The notes below the pieces were generated by a model, which saw only the letters and a program-made list of their open reading frames with translations, was not told the origin of the DNA and searched no databases. DNA of 64,000 bases. Origin: Pseudaquidulcibacter saccharophilus. Its GTDB lineage: Bacteria > Pseudomonadota > Alphaproteobacteria > Caulobacterales > Aquidulcibacteraceae. The stretch lies in NCBI RefSeq assembly GCF_019455445.1, contig NZ_JAHWUS010000001.1, positions 124,001 through 188,000 on the forward strand, given 5' to 3'. Below, in pieces: positions 47,304 through 54,491 of this stretch (positions within the stretch are counted from its first letter, which is position 1; every line of letters begins with the position of its first letter). Both the position numbers and the translations under genes were made by a program.

Positions 47304-47804
47304 ATGCTAAAATCTTCTGTTCATAATAAAAAAATTGATCAAGAGAACCAGATGCAAAACGGGTTGAAACGCATAAATAAAAAAGAGCTTGGGGATTTGA
47401 AAATTATCCTTTTATCCGAAGGTTTGCCTGTGCAAACCATTGGCTCTGCCCCAATTAGTTTCTTTTCAATCAATGCCGAAAATGGCGCGCCGCTTGGTTG
47501 GGGCGGAATTGAAATTTATAATGACGCGGGTGTCTTGCGCTCTGTGGTAATAAAAAATGCATTGCGTGGCATGGGGTCTGGCAAAAAGCTCGTTAAAGCC
47601 CTGATTAATGAGGCGCGGGATTTGGGCCTGAAAAAACTTTGGCTTTTAACAATTAATGCCGAAACCTTTTTCTCCCGCCTTGGGTTTCAACACGCCATAA
47701 GATCCGAAGCGCCCAAGGCAATCCAACAATGCGAAGAATTTACTTGGGGCTATAATGATACCGCCCATTGCATGTGCCTTAAACTAAAACCCGCGTGCGA
47801 ATAG
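47304..47804 (+). CDS. GNAT family N-acetyltransferase, ArsN2-like
   Basis: 166 residues from the ATG at 47304; 47352 is an alternative start with AGAG upstream. The acetyl-CoA site is VVIKNALRGMGSGKKLVKAL (core RGMGSGK). The C-terminal pattern KLWLLTINAETFFSRLGF followed by APKAIQ resembles ArsN2-type acetyltransferases sometimes linked to arsenic resistance; no ars gene is next to it. Substrate unknown. A terminator follows 70 bases on. Confidence 0.82.
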   Translation: MLKSSVHNKKIDQENQMQNGLKRINKKELGDLKIILLSEGLPVQTIGSAPISFFSINAENGAPLGWGGIEIYNDAGVLRSVVIKNALRGMGSGKKLVKALINEARDLGLKKLWLLTINAETFFSRLGFQHAIRSEAPKAIQQCEEFTWGYNDTAHCMCLKLKPACE

Positions 47805-47873
47805 TTTATTCAAGCCAAGTGTGCAAACATCTTGCATTTATTTCGTAAAAATATATTCAGACTTTCTCAATTT

Positions 47874-47897
47874 AAGACCCGTAACCAAGGTCTTTTT
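47874..47897 (+). terminator. Intrinsic terminator after the GNAT gene
   Basis: AAGACC pairs with GGTCTT around a nine-base loop and ends in TTTTT. The stem is short (6 bp) but well placed, 70 bases after the GNAT stop. Confidence 0.65.
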
Positions 47898-47936
47898 GTT
47901 AAATTTGTACTCAAATCAAATTTAAATTAATGTTTG

Positions 47937-48011
47937 GGGCAGGTGGCCCGGAAGTGAAGCGAAAGCGAAACGACCAAACAAACCAACGAGGTCACATAAC
48001 CAGTGACCTCG
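47937..48011 (+). other. tRNA-Ser leader: 12-base copy of the tRNA 5' end and a 9-bp hairpin
   Basis: GGGCAGGTGGCC at 47937-47948 exactly repeats the first 12 bases of the tRNA at 48027. It is followed at 47987-48011 by CGAGGTCAC pairing with GTGACCTCG around ATAACCA. No T run follows, so the hairpin is not a standard terminator. It may be a tRNA processing element, or the partial copy may be a trace of an earlier recombination at this locus. Confidence 0.5.
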
Positions 48012-48026
48012 GATCAATGGTGAGAT

Positions 48027-48116
48027 GGGCAGGTGGCCGAGTGGTTGAAGGCGCACGCCTGGAACGCGTGTATAGGTGAAAGTCTATCGAGGGTTCGAAT
48101 CCCTCTCTGTCCGCCA
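48027..48116 (+). tRNA. tRNA-Ser(GGA)
   Basis: Ninety bases including encoded CCA. The acceptor stem GGGCAGG pairs with TCTGTCC with two G-U pairs; D-arm GCCGAGTGGTTGAAGGC; anticodon loop CTGGAAC with anticodon GGA and stem CACGC/GCGTG. A long variable arm (TATAGGTGAAAGTCTATC region) follows, typical of class II tRNA-Ser, then T-arm GGGTTCGAATCCC. It reads UCC/UCU codons and marks the border of the mobile element. Confidence 0.97.
48093..48116 (+). other. Probable attachment site (attL/attB core) in the tRNA 3' end
   Basis: The T-arm and acceptor 3' side of tRNA-Ser is the usual core for site-specific integration. Gene content changes here from core to accessory functions. The second copy is not in this window, so the exact core cannot be set. 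Confidence 0.4.
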
Positions 48117-48165
48117 TTTATTTGATGTAATTTGTTGATTTTATTTAATTAATCAAAAATCCACT

Positions 48166-48333
48166 TCATTCCTTACCCATATTTTTACCCATATTTGCGT
48201 TCAGATACTTTTGATTGTGATGGCAATCCACTCTAATTCTTTTCATTAACTCTTGAATATTTTATTTTTCGCCTCGAAAATACGGATTATCCATTTCCGC
48301 AAAGTTCATATATACGCTAGTAACTTCATGCAT
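48166..48333 (-). pseudogene. Short ORF interrupted by one stop, next to the tRNA
   Basis: A minus-strand frame starts at ATG 48333 with AAGGAG seven bases before it. It runs 23 codons (MHEVTSVYMNF, DNPYFRGEK), meets a TAA at 48262-48264, and continues in the same frame for 31 codons (IQELMKRIRVDCHHNQKYL, ending MGKNMGKE) to a TGA at 48166-48168. The ribosome site is strong. It may be two micro-ORFs, or a broken small gene, or a remnant of an integrase end next to the attachment site. No family recognised. Confidence 0.35.
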
Positions 48334-48407
48334 CTGACAACTCCTTAGGATATAATCTACCATTTTCTGGATGATTTCTAGGAGCTCAGGTCAACTGGAT
48401 ACATCGT

Positions 48408-49589
48408 TTAGATCTTTGAGTTGCGAGCTTCCAATGCCTTAAGGCTAGGGCGGTCTCCACTTTTTTTGGGCAGTCTAATTTCTAATTTATCGTATTTACC
48501 ATATTCTGAATCTAGCAATTGATCAGATATTTTGATTTCATATTTTTGATTTATTTCAATCAAACGGAGATCGAAAAGAGCATGCACATCTGCTCGCAAC
48601 AATATTCCATTTTGGATATGATTTGTAAGTTCACCATTGTAAGGAACAATATGAGCAGCTTCCAAAACCTCCGTAACGTCACAACCAGTAATTGCGCATT
48701 TGAAATCATATGCTTGCAATAGCTGGTTTCGAAAACCTGCCTGCCCCCTTCTTAATACAATACTTCTTAAAGTCTTTTTGCGAGCGTCCTCATAGCTACC
48801 AAGCTCAAAATAGTTTTCTGTTTCCAGTTCACTCTCTACGCTAATGAGCTTAAGCTTAGTTGCGAGATAGGTTGAGTCGCTATTAGTTTTTCTAAGTGCT
48901 TTCATCAACGGCAGGAAAATCGAAAACGTTTCATTTACAGTAGACGATAAGCTAAATGTCGAGTTTTCATCAAAAATATCGTCAATGCTATAAAATCTCC
49001 CAATCGTACCTCCACCGTTTGAACCAGCGTCTCTTGACTTAAGATGCGCCAGTAGGTCGCTCAGACTATCAAAATCTGATTTACCTGATAGACGGTTTTT
49101 TTTAGCAAAAAACCAATTTCCAACTTGACGCAATTGTGTTTCGAGTTTTCGCGTAAAATCACTGTCAGGTCTTGGTAATTTCGCGTTAATTAGTGGGACA
49201 ATTTCTCTATTTTTAAGTTTTAGATCGGCATTATAGTAGTCATCTTCATGAATAGACACAGAAAACCCAATTTCCAGCCCGCGCTCATTTGCAATGACAT
49301 AAACTTGAGGAAATCGCTCAAAAGAATCTGCTGTGTCATTGATTATCGAGGCCCATAAATCTGTCGGTCTCTGTCCTTGAATACCTCCATCTCGATAAAA
49401 TCTGCAGTTCCAAGATTTAAACTCATTATTAAAAGAATTTTTCGCTATAGCAAATTCAACTGAATTAACTAGTTCCGCAAAAATTCTCTGATAAGAATCT
49501 TTGTCTTGTTCAGTGACAATGTTGTTTGAAAAAGCATGTCCTGGTGCATGCTTATATCTTTGGAAAACCTCCCAGTCTGTGCGTTCCAT
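48408..49589 (-). CDS. HNH endonuclease domain protein
   Basis: 393 residues. The C-terminal part (about 275-345) is an HNH_2-type nuclease domain. RRGQAGFRNQLLQAY leads to a Cys pair (Cys298, Cys303), then AAHIVPY with the first catalytic-type His313, the N of NHIQNGILL and His336 in DVHALFDLRL. The N-terminal 270 residues are not recognised; they include VYVIANERGLEIGFS and may bind DNA or a modified base. HNH proteins with such a large sensor half are common as modification-dependent restriction enzymes. Its ATG overlaps the MazG-like stop by one base (TGATG), so the two are coupled. Confidence 0.8.
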   Translation of the reverse strand: MERTDWEVFQRYKHAPGHAFSNNIVTEQDKDSYQRIFAELVNSVEFAIAKNSFNNEFKSWNCRFYRDGGIQGQRPTDLWASIINDTADSFERFPQVYVIANERGLEIGFSVSIHEDDYYNADLKLKNREIVPLINAKLPRPDSDFTRKLETQLRQVGNWFFAKKNRLSGKSDFDSLSDLLAHLKSRDAGSNGGGTIGRFYSIDDIFDENSTFSLSSTVNETFSIFLPLMKALRKTNSDSTYLATKLKLISVESELETENYFELGSYEDARKKTLRSIVLRRGQAGFRNQLLQAYDFKCAITGCDVTEVLEAAHIVPYNGELTNHIQNGILLRADVHALFDLRLIEINQKYEIKISDQLLDSEYGKYDKLEIRLPKKSGDRPSLKALEARNSKI

Positions 49590-49912
49590 CAGCTATGCCC
49601 CTTGTTAAACCTTGCTTTATTTATTTCATGCTTTTCTACCACTGCTTGCAACAAGTCAATCTTCAGTACATCTGACAAATAAATTAGATAAATCATCACA
49701 TCAGCAATCTCATCTGAAATTTCTTTTAGATAAATTTCATCATTAATCTTTATGCTAATTTCAACATTGGATAACCATTGGAATTTCTCTAGTAACTCAG
49801 ATGCTTCGAGAACGATAGAGAGAGATAAATCTTTGGGGTTATGAAATTTTTCCCATCCCATCTCTTGCCTTAAACTGAATAACTCCAACCTAATTTTCTC
49901 AAGATTGTTCAC
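49589..49912 (-). CDS. MazG-like nucleotide pyrophosphohydrolase (dCTPase/RS21-C6 type)
   Basis: 107-residue all-alpha NTP pyrophosphohydrolase. Metal-binding acidic motifs: LEASELLEKFQW (ExxE) and ISDEIADVMIYLIYLSD (ExxD). The length and motif spacing match dCTPP1/RS21-C6 proteins that hydrolyse dCTP or modified dNTPs. Start is GTG at 49912 with AGGA upstream. Coupled to the HNH nuclease gene. The pairing may act in nucleotide-pool control or phage defence, which is inference. Confidence 0.8.
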   Translation of the reverse strand: MNNLEKIRLELFSLRQEMGWEKFHNPKDLSLSIVLEASELLEKFQWLSNVEISIKINDEIYLKEISDEIADVMIYLIYLSDVLKIDLLQAVVEKHEINKARFNKGHS

Positions 49913-49962
49913 TTCTTATCCTCACAACTTCGGCGTGATAGCCTGTTTATAAATGCATCAAG

Positions 49963-50012
49963 CGCCCTTACAGGGCGAGGCGTAGCCCAAACATGGTACA
50001 GCGAGCATGGGC
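49963..50012. repeat. Palindromic element in the 377-bp gap 49913-50289
   Basis: CGCCCT-TAC-AGGGCG (49963-49977) is followed by GCCCA (49985-49989) facing TGGGC (50008-50012). The compact set of inverted repeats has GC content above its surroundings and resembles a REP-like or folded RNA element. The rest of the gap is AT-rich and holds the remnant at 50185. Confidence 0.4.
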
Positions 50013-50184
50013 ATACTCGGTTTTGTCCGTCGTCATAAAAAATCGTCTCTAATATTTTTCATTATTTTTTGCGCGCCAAATTCAAATTTTCAAAATTAAT
50101 AGACATTTAGGGTTATTAACAAGATTATTGTAATATTATTTGCAGATTCGTTTTAACCGCAAAATCAAACTATACTAAATTTGA

Positions 50185-50283
50185 CCAGAACCCCCTGAAG
50201 AAATGCTAAAAATGCTCCAAGAAACGATACCACCACATCGCCAAGATGACATTTCAATAGTCGTTTTGGATTTGGAAAAATAA
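50185..50283 (+). pseudogene. Remnant resembling the C terminus of a PP2C/SpoIIE-type phosphatase
   Basis: A plus-strand frame between a TGA and a TAA encodes PEPPEEMLKMLQETIPPHRQ then DDISIVVLDLEK. The ending RQDDISIVVL matches the last strands of SpoIIE-like PP2C phosphatases, where the Asp pair binds metal. No start, ribosome site or upstream domain remains, so this is a fragment left by deletion or recombination in the island. Confidence 0.4.
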
Positions 50284-50289
50284 GGCTCT

Positions 50290-52650
50290 CTAACTTAAAA
50301 TACCTCCAAATCTATCTTGGAATTTAGCCTCCAGAAGTTTTACAAGATCAGCATTAGCCTTTTCTTCCGAGATTGTTTGCGAGTATATAAGTCGGATTTG
50401 TTTAGATACGTTCTCAAAAATTTGCTTTAAAATACTAAGTTCTTTTGAGGACTCTATCGCCTTATTCACAGCATTTGCTGCCCAATTTGCTATCACTAAG
50501 TACTCTATTACACGGTTTTGCTCGTCTTCATTTGGCTCAAGAACCAAATTATTCCAAACCTGAAATCTCCCGAAATGGCAAAATAATATGCGGCAAATAA
50601 GCCTGGGCCAATCGAAACCCTCCCTGGTATAAAGAGGCAATATTTGAGGCTTTCGTGGTTTTCCCCTGATAGGCTGTGCGTAATTCAATATAATTTGAAT
50701 CATTGCTCTGAATCTTACTAGCTCTGTTGTTCTGAAAGTGCTGCCAATCATGTGCTGACCGCGCTTTTCAAATTCGTTCACCAAACTAAGTATTTGTCTT
50801 GCATTAGTTTTATCCATTTCTTTCCGTCGATAGTTTTCAATAATCTCTGCGCTATTTGTGGCATTTTCTATTAATAGAGGAGGTTCATTGCTTTTTACTT
50901 CATCGCATACATCGACTGGTTCACTGATTGTAAAATCGAGACTTTCTGCTTTCAATATTTCTTGGGTTTCCATCGAGTCAAAATCATCCGACATAATGCC
51001 GATGAGACGGTTTAAGACTGTCGATAGCTGATTTGCAGCACTATTAATTCGCCCAACCGAAAACTCTGCCAATGACTTTGGGTCTTTTTGGGCTTCAATG
51101 CGCGCTTTTTCAAAGTCGTTCCTCTTAAGCAATTTATATGAAACATTTCCTGAGTCTTCGTTAGTATCTTGTTGCGCAGCTTTGATTGTAGGCTCAGTTT
51201 TCTCTAAGCTGTTAAGCTCGATCATTTCGAGTTCGTTTAATATTTCTATCAAACATAAATCCTCATCGTTGATACCCGATAACGTTTCAGACAATTTGCC
51301 AGCACGTCCAAGTTGCGGCGGCAGGGTCGCTTGAGAAATTGCGTTTAGGTCGGTAACAATAATCGGCGCCGAATAGGCATAATCTTCAAATTGTATAAGG
51401 CCATATTTTGGACGCGTGCCGTCTGCTTCTAAATCAATAGCCCAAACTTTACTTGGTTCGCCGTGTAAATCAAAAGGCTGTCCATATGAAATATCTTCGC
51501 GCGAAAAAAGTTGTAATTTTATCCAATTATTTGTTTTGACTTCAGGCGCCTTCCAAATAAGGCGGCTATTGCTAAGAGTTAATTGTCCACCGTCTCTTAC
51601 GATATTTTCAACTACTCCTTTTGAAATTTGCAATTCTAAATCAGGTAGGTCTTCTTCTCGGATTGGCAGATTTAGATAATTTTGAAGATCTAATCTCTCT
51701 AGTGCTGTCTTTGTCTCAACTCGCGTGTATATACCCGCTTCCGCATTGCCTTGGTGCTTTGGGCCCATCAAAGCAGGAAAACTACAATTTATACTTCCAG
51801 ATATGACATGATCCCATTCTTTGCCAATTGCTATAAACAACTTAGCATGAAGAAAACGACCTTTTGCATCTTCGTCCACCTCAAATAACTTTACACTAGA
51901 CAATGAGGAAAGGGCTAATTTCGGAAAGTTTTGAGTGTTTTTCTCAACAAGTATATGCAACTCAGGGTTTCCAAGTGCCTCCCCTAGCCTGCCTAGCCCG
52001 CTTAACCGTTCATCCCAATACGGTGACATAATTATCAGCTTTTCAATTTTATCAGAGCCAACACATTCGACAATTTGTTCAATTAATGTCTTTTCCGGAC
52101 GATCTGTCAAAAGCCTGATATGTTCCATTTCAGAAATATTATTTAGTTTTGAAACTGCATCAGATAACCAGGGTGCTGATTGAATTGCTCGATTATATGC
52201 CGCCTCAAACCAAGGGTCGTCATTAGGAACGTAACCTCTAATGTACTCGATAGCTTTTGCAAAAAATACTGAGTTTTCAGGAAGGTTTTTGTCATAGGAA
52301 ATTGTTGCAAGCAATTCCCGATTTCCGCCTAACCCAAGTGCTGTTAAATTTGCCGAGCCCACATAAAGCTTCCCAATATTATTTCCTATAAGCATTGTAA
52401 TTTTTGGATGGAATGCACCTGGTGCAGAAGTCTTTATTAGGTGATACCCACTTCCTGCAGACTTTGCTGCGCCAAAATCTGACAAGCTTTGATTTGTCAT
52501 TTGTCTGTCCGCAAGAACAATAATATTCCTGCATCCCGAACGTCGAAGCTTTGGGTAAGGTATATCTTCGAAAGCTTGCGCTCCAAAGGCAAAAGTTGTC
52601 ATAAAGGCAGAATGAAAGCCATGTTTGCCAAATTCCTCGAAGTATTTCAT
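50290..52650 (-). CDS. Tandem PLD-fold nuclease of a two-gene defence-type operon
   Basis: 786 residues. Two phospholipase-D-like halves lie in residues 1-330. In each, HxK is followed 18 residues after Lys by Asn: His81-Lys83-Asn101 with GSANL, and His268-Lys270-Asn288 with GSINC. GNxE follows each (Glu112, Glu304). The Asp of phospholipase HKD motifs is missing. The H-K-N-E spacing of the first half equals that recalled for the BfiI restriction nuclease (105-107-125-136), so DNA or RNA cutting is likelier than lipid cleavage. Residues ~330-786 are unassigned. Its ATG overlaps the upstream gene by 4 bases. Confidence 0.72.
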   Translation of the reverse strand: MKYFEEFGKHGFHSAFMTTFAFGAQAFEDIPYPKLRRSGCRNIIVLADRQMTNQSLSDFGAAKSAGSGYHLIKTSAPGAFHPKITMLIGNNIGKLYVGSANLTALGLGGNRELLATISYDKNLPENSVFFAKAIEYIRGYVPNDDPWFEAAYNRAIQSAPWLSDAVSKLNNISEMEHIRLLTDRPEKTLIEQIVECVGSDKIEKLIIMSPYWDERLSGLGRLGEALGNPELHILVEKNTQNFPKLALSSLSSVKLFEVDEDAKGRFLHAKLFIAIGKEWDHVISGSINCSFPALMGPKHQGNAEAGIYTRVETKTALERLDLQNYLNLPIREEDLPDLELQISKGVVENIVRDGGQLTLSNSRLIWKAPEVKTNNWIKLQLFSREDISYGQPFDLHGEPSKVWAIDLEADGTRPKYGLIQFEDYAYSAPIIVTDLNAISQATLPPQLGRAGKLSETLSGINDEDLCLIEILNELEMIELNSLEKTEPTIKAAQQDTNEDSGNVSYKLLKRNDFEKARIEAQKDPKSLAEFSVGRINSAANQLSTVLNRLIGIMSDDFDSMETQEILKAESLDFTISEPVDVCDEVKSNEPPLLIENATNSAEIIENYRRKEMDKTNARQILSLVNEFEKRGQHMIGSTFRTTELVRFRAMIQIILNYAQPIRGKPRKPQILPLYTREGFDWPRLICRILFCHFGRFQVWNNLVLEPNEDEQNRVIEYLVIANWAANAVNKAIESSKELSILKQIFENVSKQIRLIYSQTISEEKANADLVKLLEAKFQDRFGGILS

Positions 52651-54209
52651 GCTTTTTCAAGCTCCGCTCTTCCCAGTTCTGTAATGCCGCTTTCATCTAT
52701 AAGATCAATGTCTTTTAAGAATCGAATTGCTTGCTCTAACCTCGGGCTACTTGGAGTAACAGTAAAATCAGTTCTGTACCTTAAGAAGCCGTCATCCGGT
52801 TCCATAAGATATGTATAGGCCCTCTGGTTTCTAAACTTGCGTGAAGCAACCCAAAGGTGGCGCTTTAATACACGTTCGCCAATTACTTCTGCTATTACAT
52901 TTCGGGCATTTTTGTTATCTTTATCGGATAAAAATTTCATTTCCGTATCAATTGATCTAAAATGCTCTAAGCCTCTTGGCACTTTTTCGATTGTTTCAAT
53001 TAATGCATCATATCGCGAGGAAAGCGCAATGATTAACGCAAAGGAAGCACGAATCTGTAGCTCTACTGTCCCAGTTGCGTGGGCATCGCTTAATTCTTCA
53101 TAAATTCTTTTGATTGTTGATCCAAATTCTTCATTTTCAATCATTGCAGATTTGAAAGATTTCCAAGACTGATTTTCAGAAAAAGTAAAATTGGACATCA
53201 TTTCCGCTATTAATACGTTTAATGATAGCCTTCTATTTTCTGCACCTTCCAATATCGCAAGAGCCGCATACAACAGGTTTTCATACGCCAACCTCATCAA
53301 ATCGAAAGCTTGATAGGCGGCCCAAAATTTAATGACGTCATTTTCTTCAAAATCAATGATTTGTGAACTTATTTTAGAAGAAGGCTCAAACCAGCTCCAC
53401 TTCAACTCCTCGGATTTGGGTGTTTTCTTTAATAAGCTGGCAAGACTTAGGATTGCGAGCATAGTTTGCTTTCGCATTTGATCCGCAGGCAAAGGGTTAG
53501 ACACCTTTCCGAGCAAAATATCCTTTAGTATTTTGTGCTCAGTTGACTGTGGGTTTAGCGAAGCGGGCTTCAGTACATTTAATTTATCAAGCAGAGATAA
53601 CGAGACTTCTGCACTCTTAGCCGCTTGAAAAAAATCTTCGCACAAGCTCCCAATGTTTTTTTCAAAAGCCTCGGCAAGTGGTAATGCTCTTTCGCTGCAA
53701 AAAGGAATTGGACGTTTATCAAGATGCACCAAACCCATTTCAGACATTTGCGTGGAGTAGATTGCGAAAAATGCGCCACCATTGTTTCTCAGATATTTAT
53801 GTTCTGGTTCCGATTTCAGGTCAGCACCAACACTAAAATCAATTTTAGTAGATTTGTCGTCTTGGTGTGAAACTTTGCCAATTTCTCTACCTGCCCACTC
53901 TATACCCGCAATTCCTAGTTCATAGTCGCCATAAAAACAAGCTAAAGCAAAAAGTGCTTCACATCTGCGTTGGAAAACACGAAATTGATGAGGATCACTA
54001 TTTTCCTTTGTGTCCTCAATATGGTCTTCATAATATTTTAATATCCACGCGAAGAATGAGTAATACCTATAGCGCAGTGTGATTGTGCTTATTCCGGGAA
54101 GCAATGATTGGTAAATCAACTCAATCGGACGCTGCATACCCAACGGATCAAGGCCACTGTCCTGGCCAAGTTCTGTCCATTCGGGGAAGCCTTGATCTAT
54201 TATATCCAT
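52647..54209 (-). CDS. Unknown protein, DUF6361-like N terminus, partner of the PLD nuclease
   Basis: 520 residues, soluble, mainly helical. Near residue 40 LLPGISTITLRYRYYSFFAWI resembles the LFPGTSTIQTRARYF motif I associate with DUF6361, a family of unknown function in defence loci; the homology is suggestive only. No nuclease or ATPase motif is seen. It is first in the operon and overlaps the PLD gene by ATGA. It could be a sensor or DNA-binding subunit. It is divergent from the methylase gene. Confidence 0.6.
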   Translation of the reverse strand: MDIIDQGFPEWTELGQDSGLDPLGMQRPIELIYQSLLPGISTITLRYRYYSFFAWILKYYEDHIEDTKENSDPHQFRVFQRRCEALFALACFYGDYELGIAGIEWAGREIGKVSHQDDKSTKIDFSVGADLKSEPEHKYLRNNGGAFFAIYSTQMSEMGLVHLDKRPIPFCSERALPLAEAFEKNIGSLCEDFFQAAKSAEVSLSLLDKLNVLKPASLNPQSTEHKILKDILLGKVSNPLPADQMRKQTMLAILSLASLLKKTPKSEELKWSWFEPSSKISSQIIDFEENDVIKFWAAYQAFDLMRLAYENLLYAALAILEGAENRRLSLNVLIAEMMSNFTFSENQSWKSFKSAMIENEEFGSTIKRIYEELSDAHATGTVELQIRASFALIIALSSRYDALIETIEKVPRGLEHFRSIDTEMKFLSDKDNKNARNVIAEVIGERVLKRHLWVASRKFRNQRAYTYLMEPDDGFLRYRTDFTVTPSSPRLEQAIRFLKDIDLIDESGITELGRAELEKA

Positions 54210-54311
54210 AACAACTCCGCTTAATACATCTAAAGGTCCAAAACCCTATTTACCTTTGATTGAATTACGTTATTCATATTTGTTGATTACTTTCAAAACA
54301 AGTATTTTTAT

Positions 54312-54429
54312 TTGTCAGTTATGTTCAAATATTTAGGGAAATGAATTGGTATTTTTGAACCATGCCCAAGCCGAAATCAGCATTAGACTTTGCAGAAAAG
54401 GTATAGTCTCATCTCGGCTTGTCAGTTAT
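54312..54429. promoter_or_regulatory. Divergent control region with nested inverted and direct repeats
   Basis: Between the DUF6361-like start (54209) and the methylase start (54492) lie CAAGCCGA (54367-54374) facing TCGGCTTG (54414-54421), an 8-base perfect inverted repeat. Inside it AGACT (54385-54389) faces AGTCT (54405-54409). TTGTCAGTTAT occurs at 54312-54322 and again at 54419-54429. A short ORF from ATG 54362 is interrupted by TAG. The repeats fit an operator or methylation-sensed control site for both operons. Confidence 0.45.
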
Positions 54430-54491
54430 TGTAAAGGTAAAAACGGAGTGTCGAAGAATATGTGTGTTTTATCAAATGTGCGGAGGGGAAA

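Noticed and set aside
48408-49589. Homing endonuclease of an intron
   Set aside because: The gene stands free in an operon and does not interrupt another gene.
50290-52650. True phospholipase D or cardiolipin synthase
   Set aside because: The Asp of HxKxxxxD is absent in both halves, no signal or membrane segment is seen, and the context is a nuclease-rich island.
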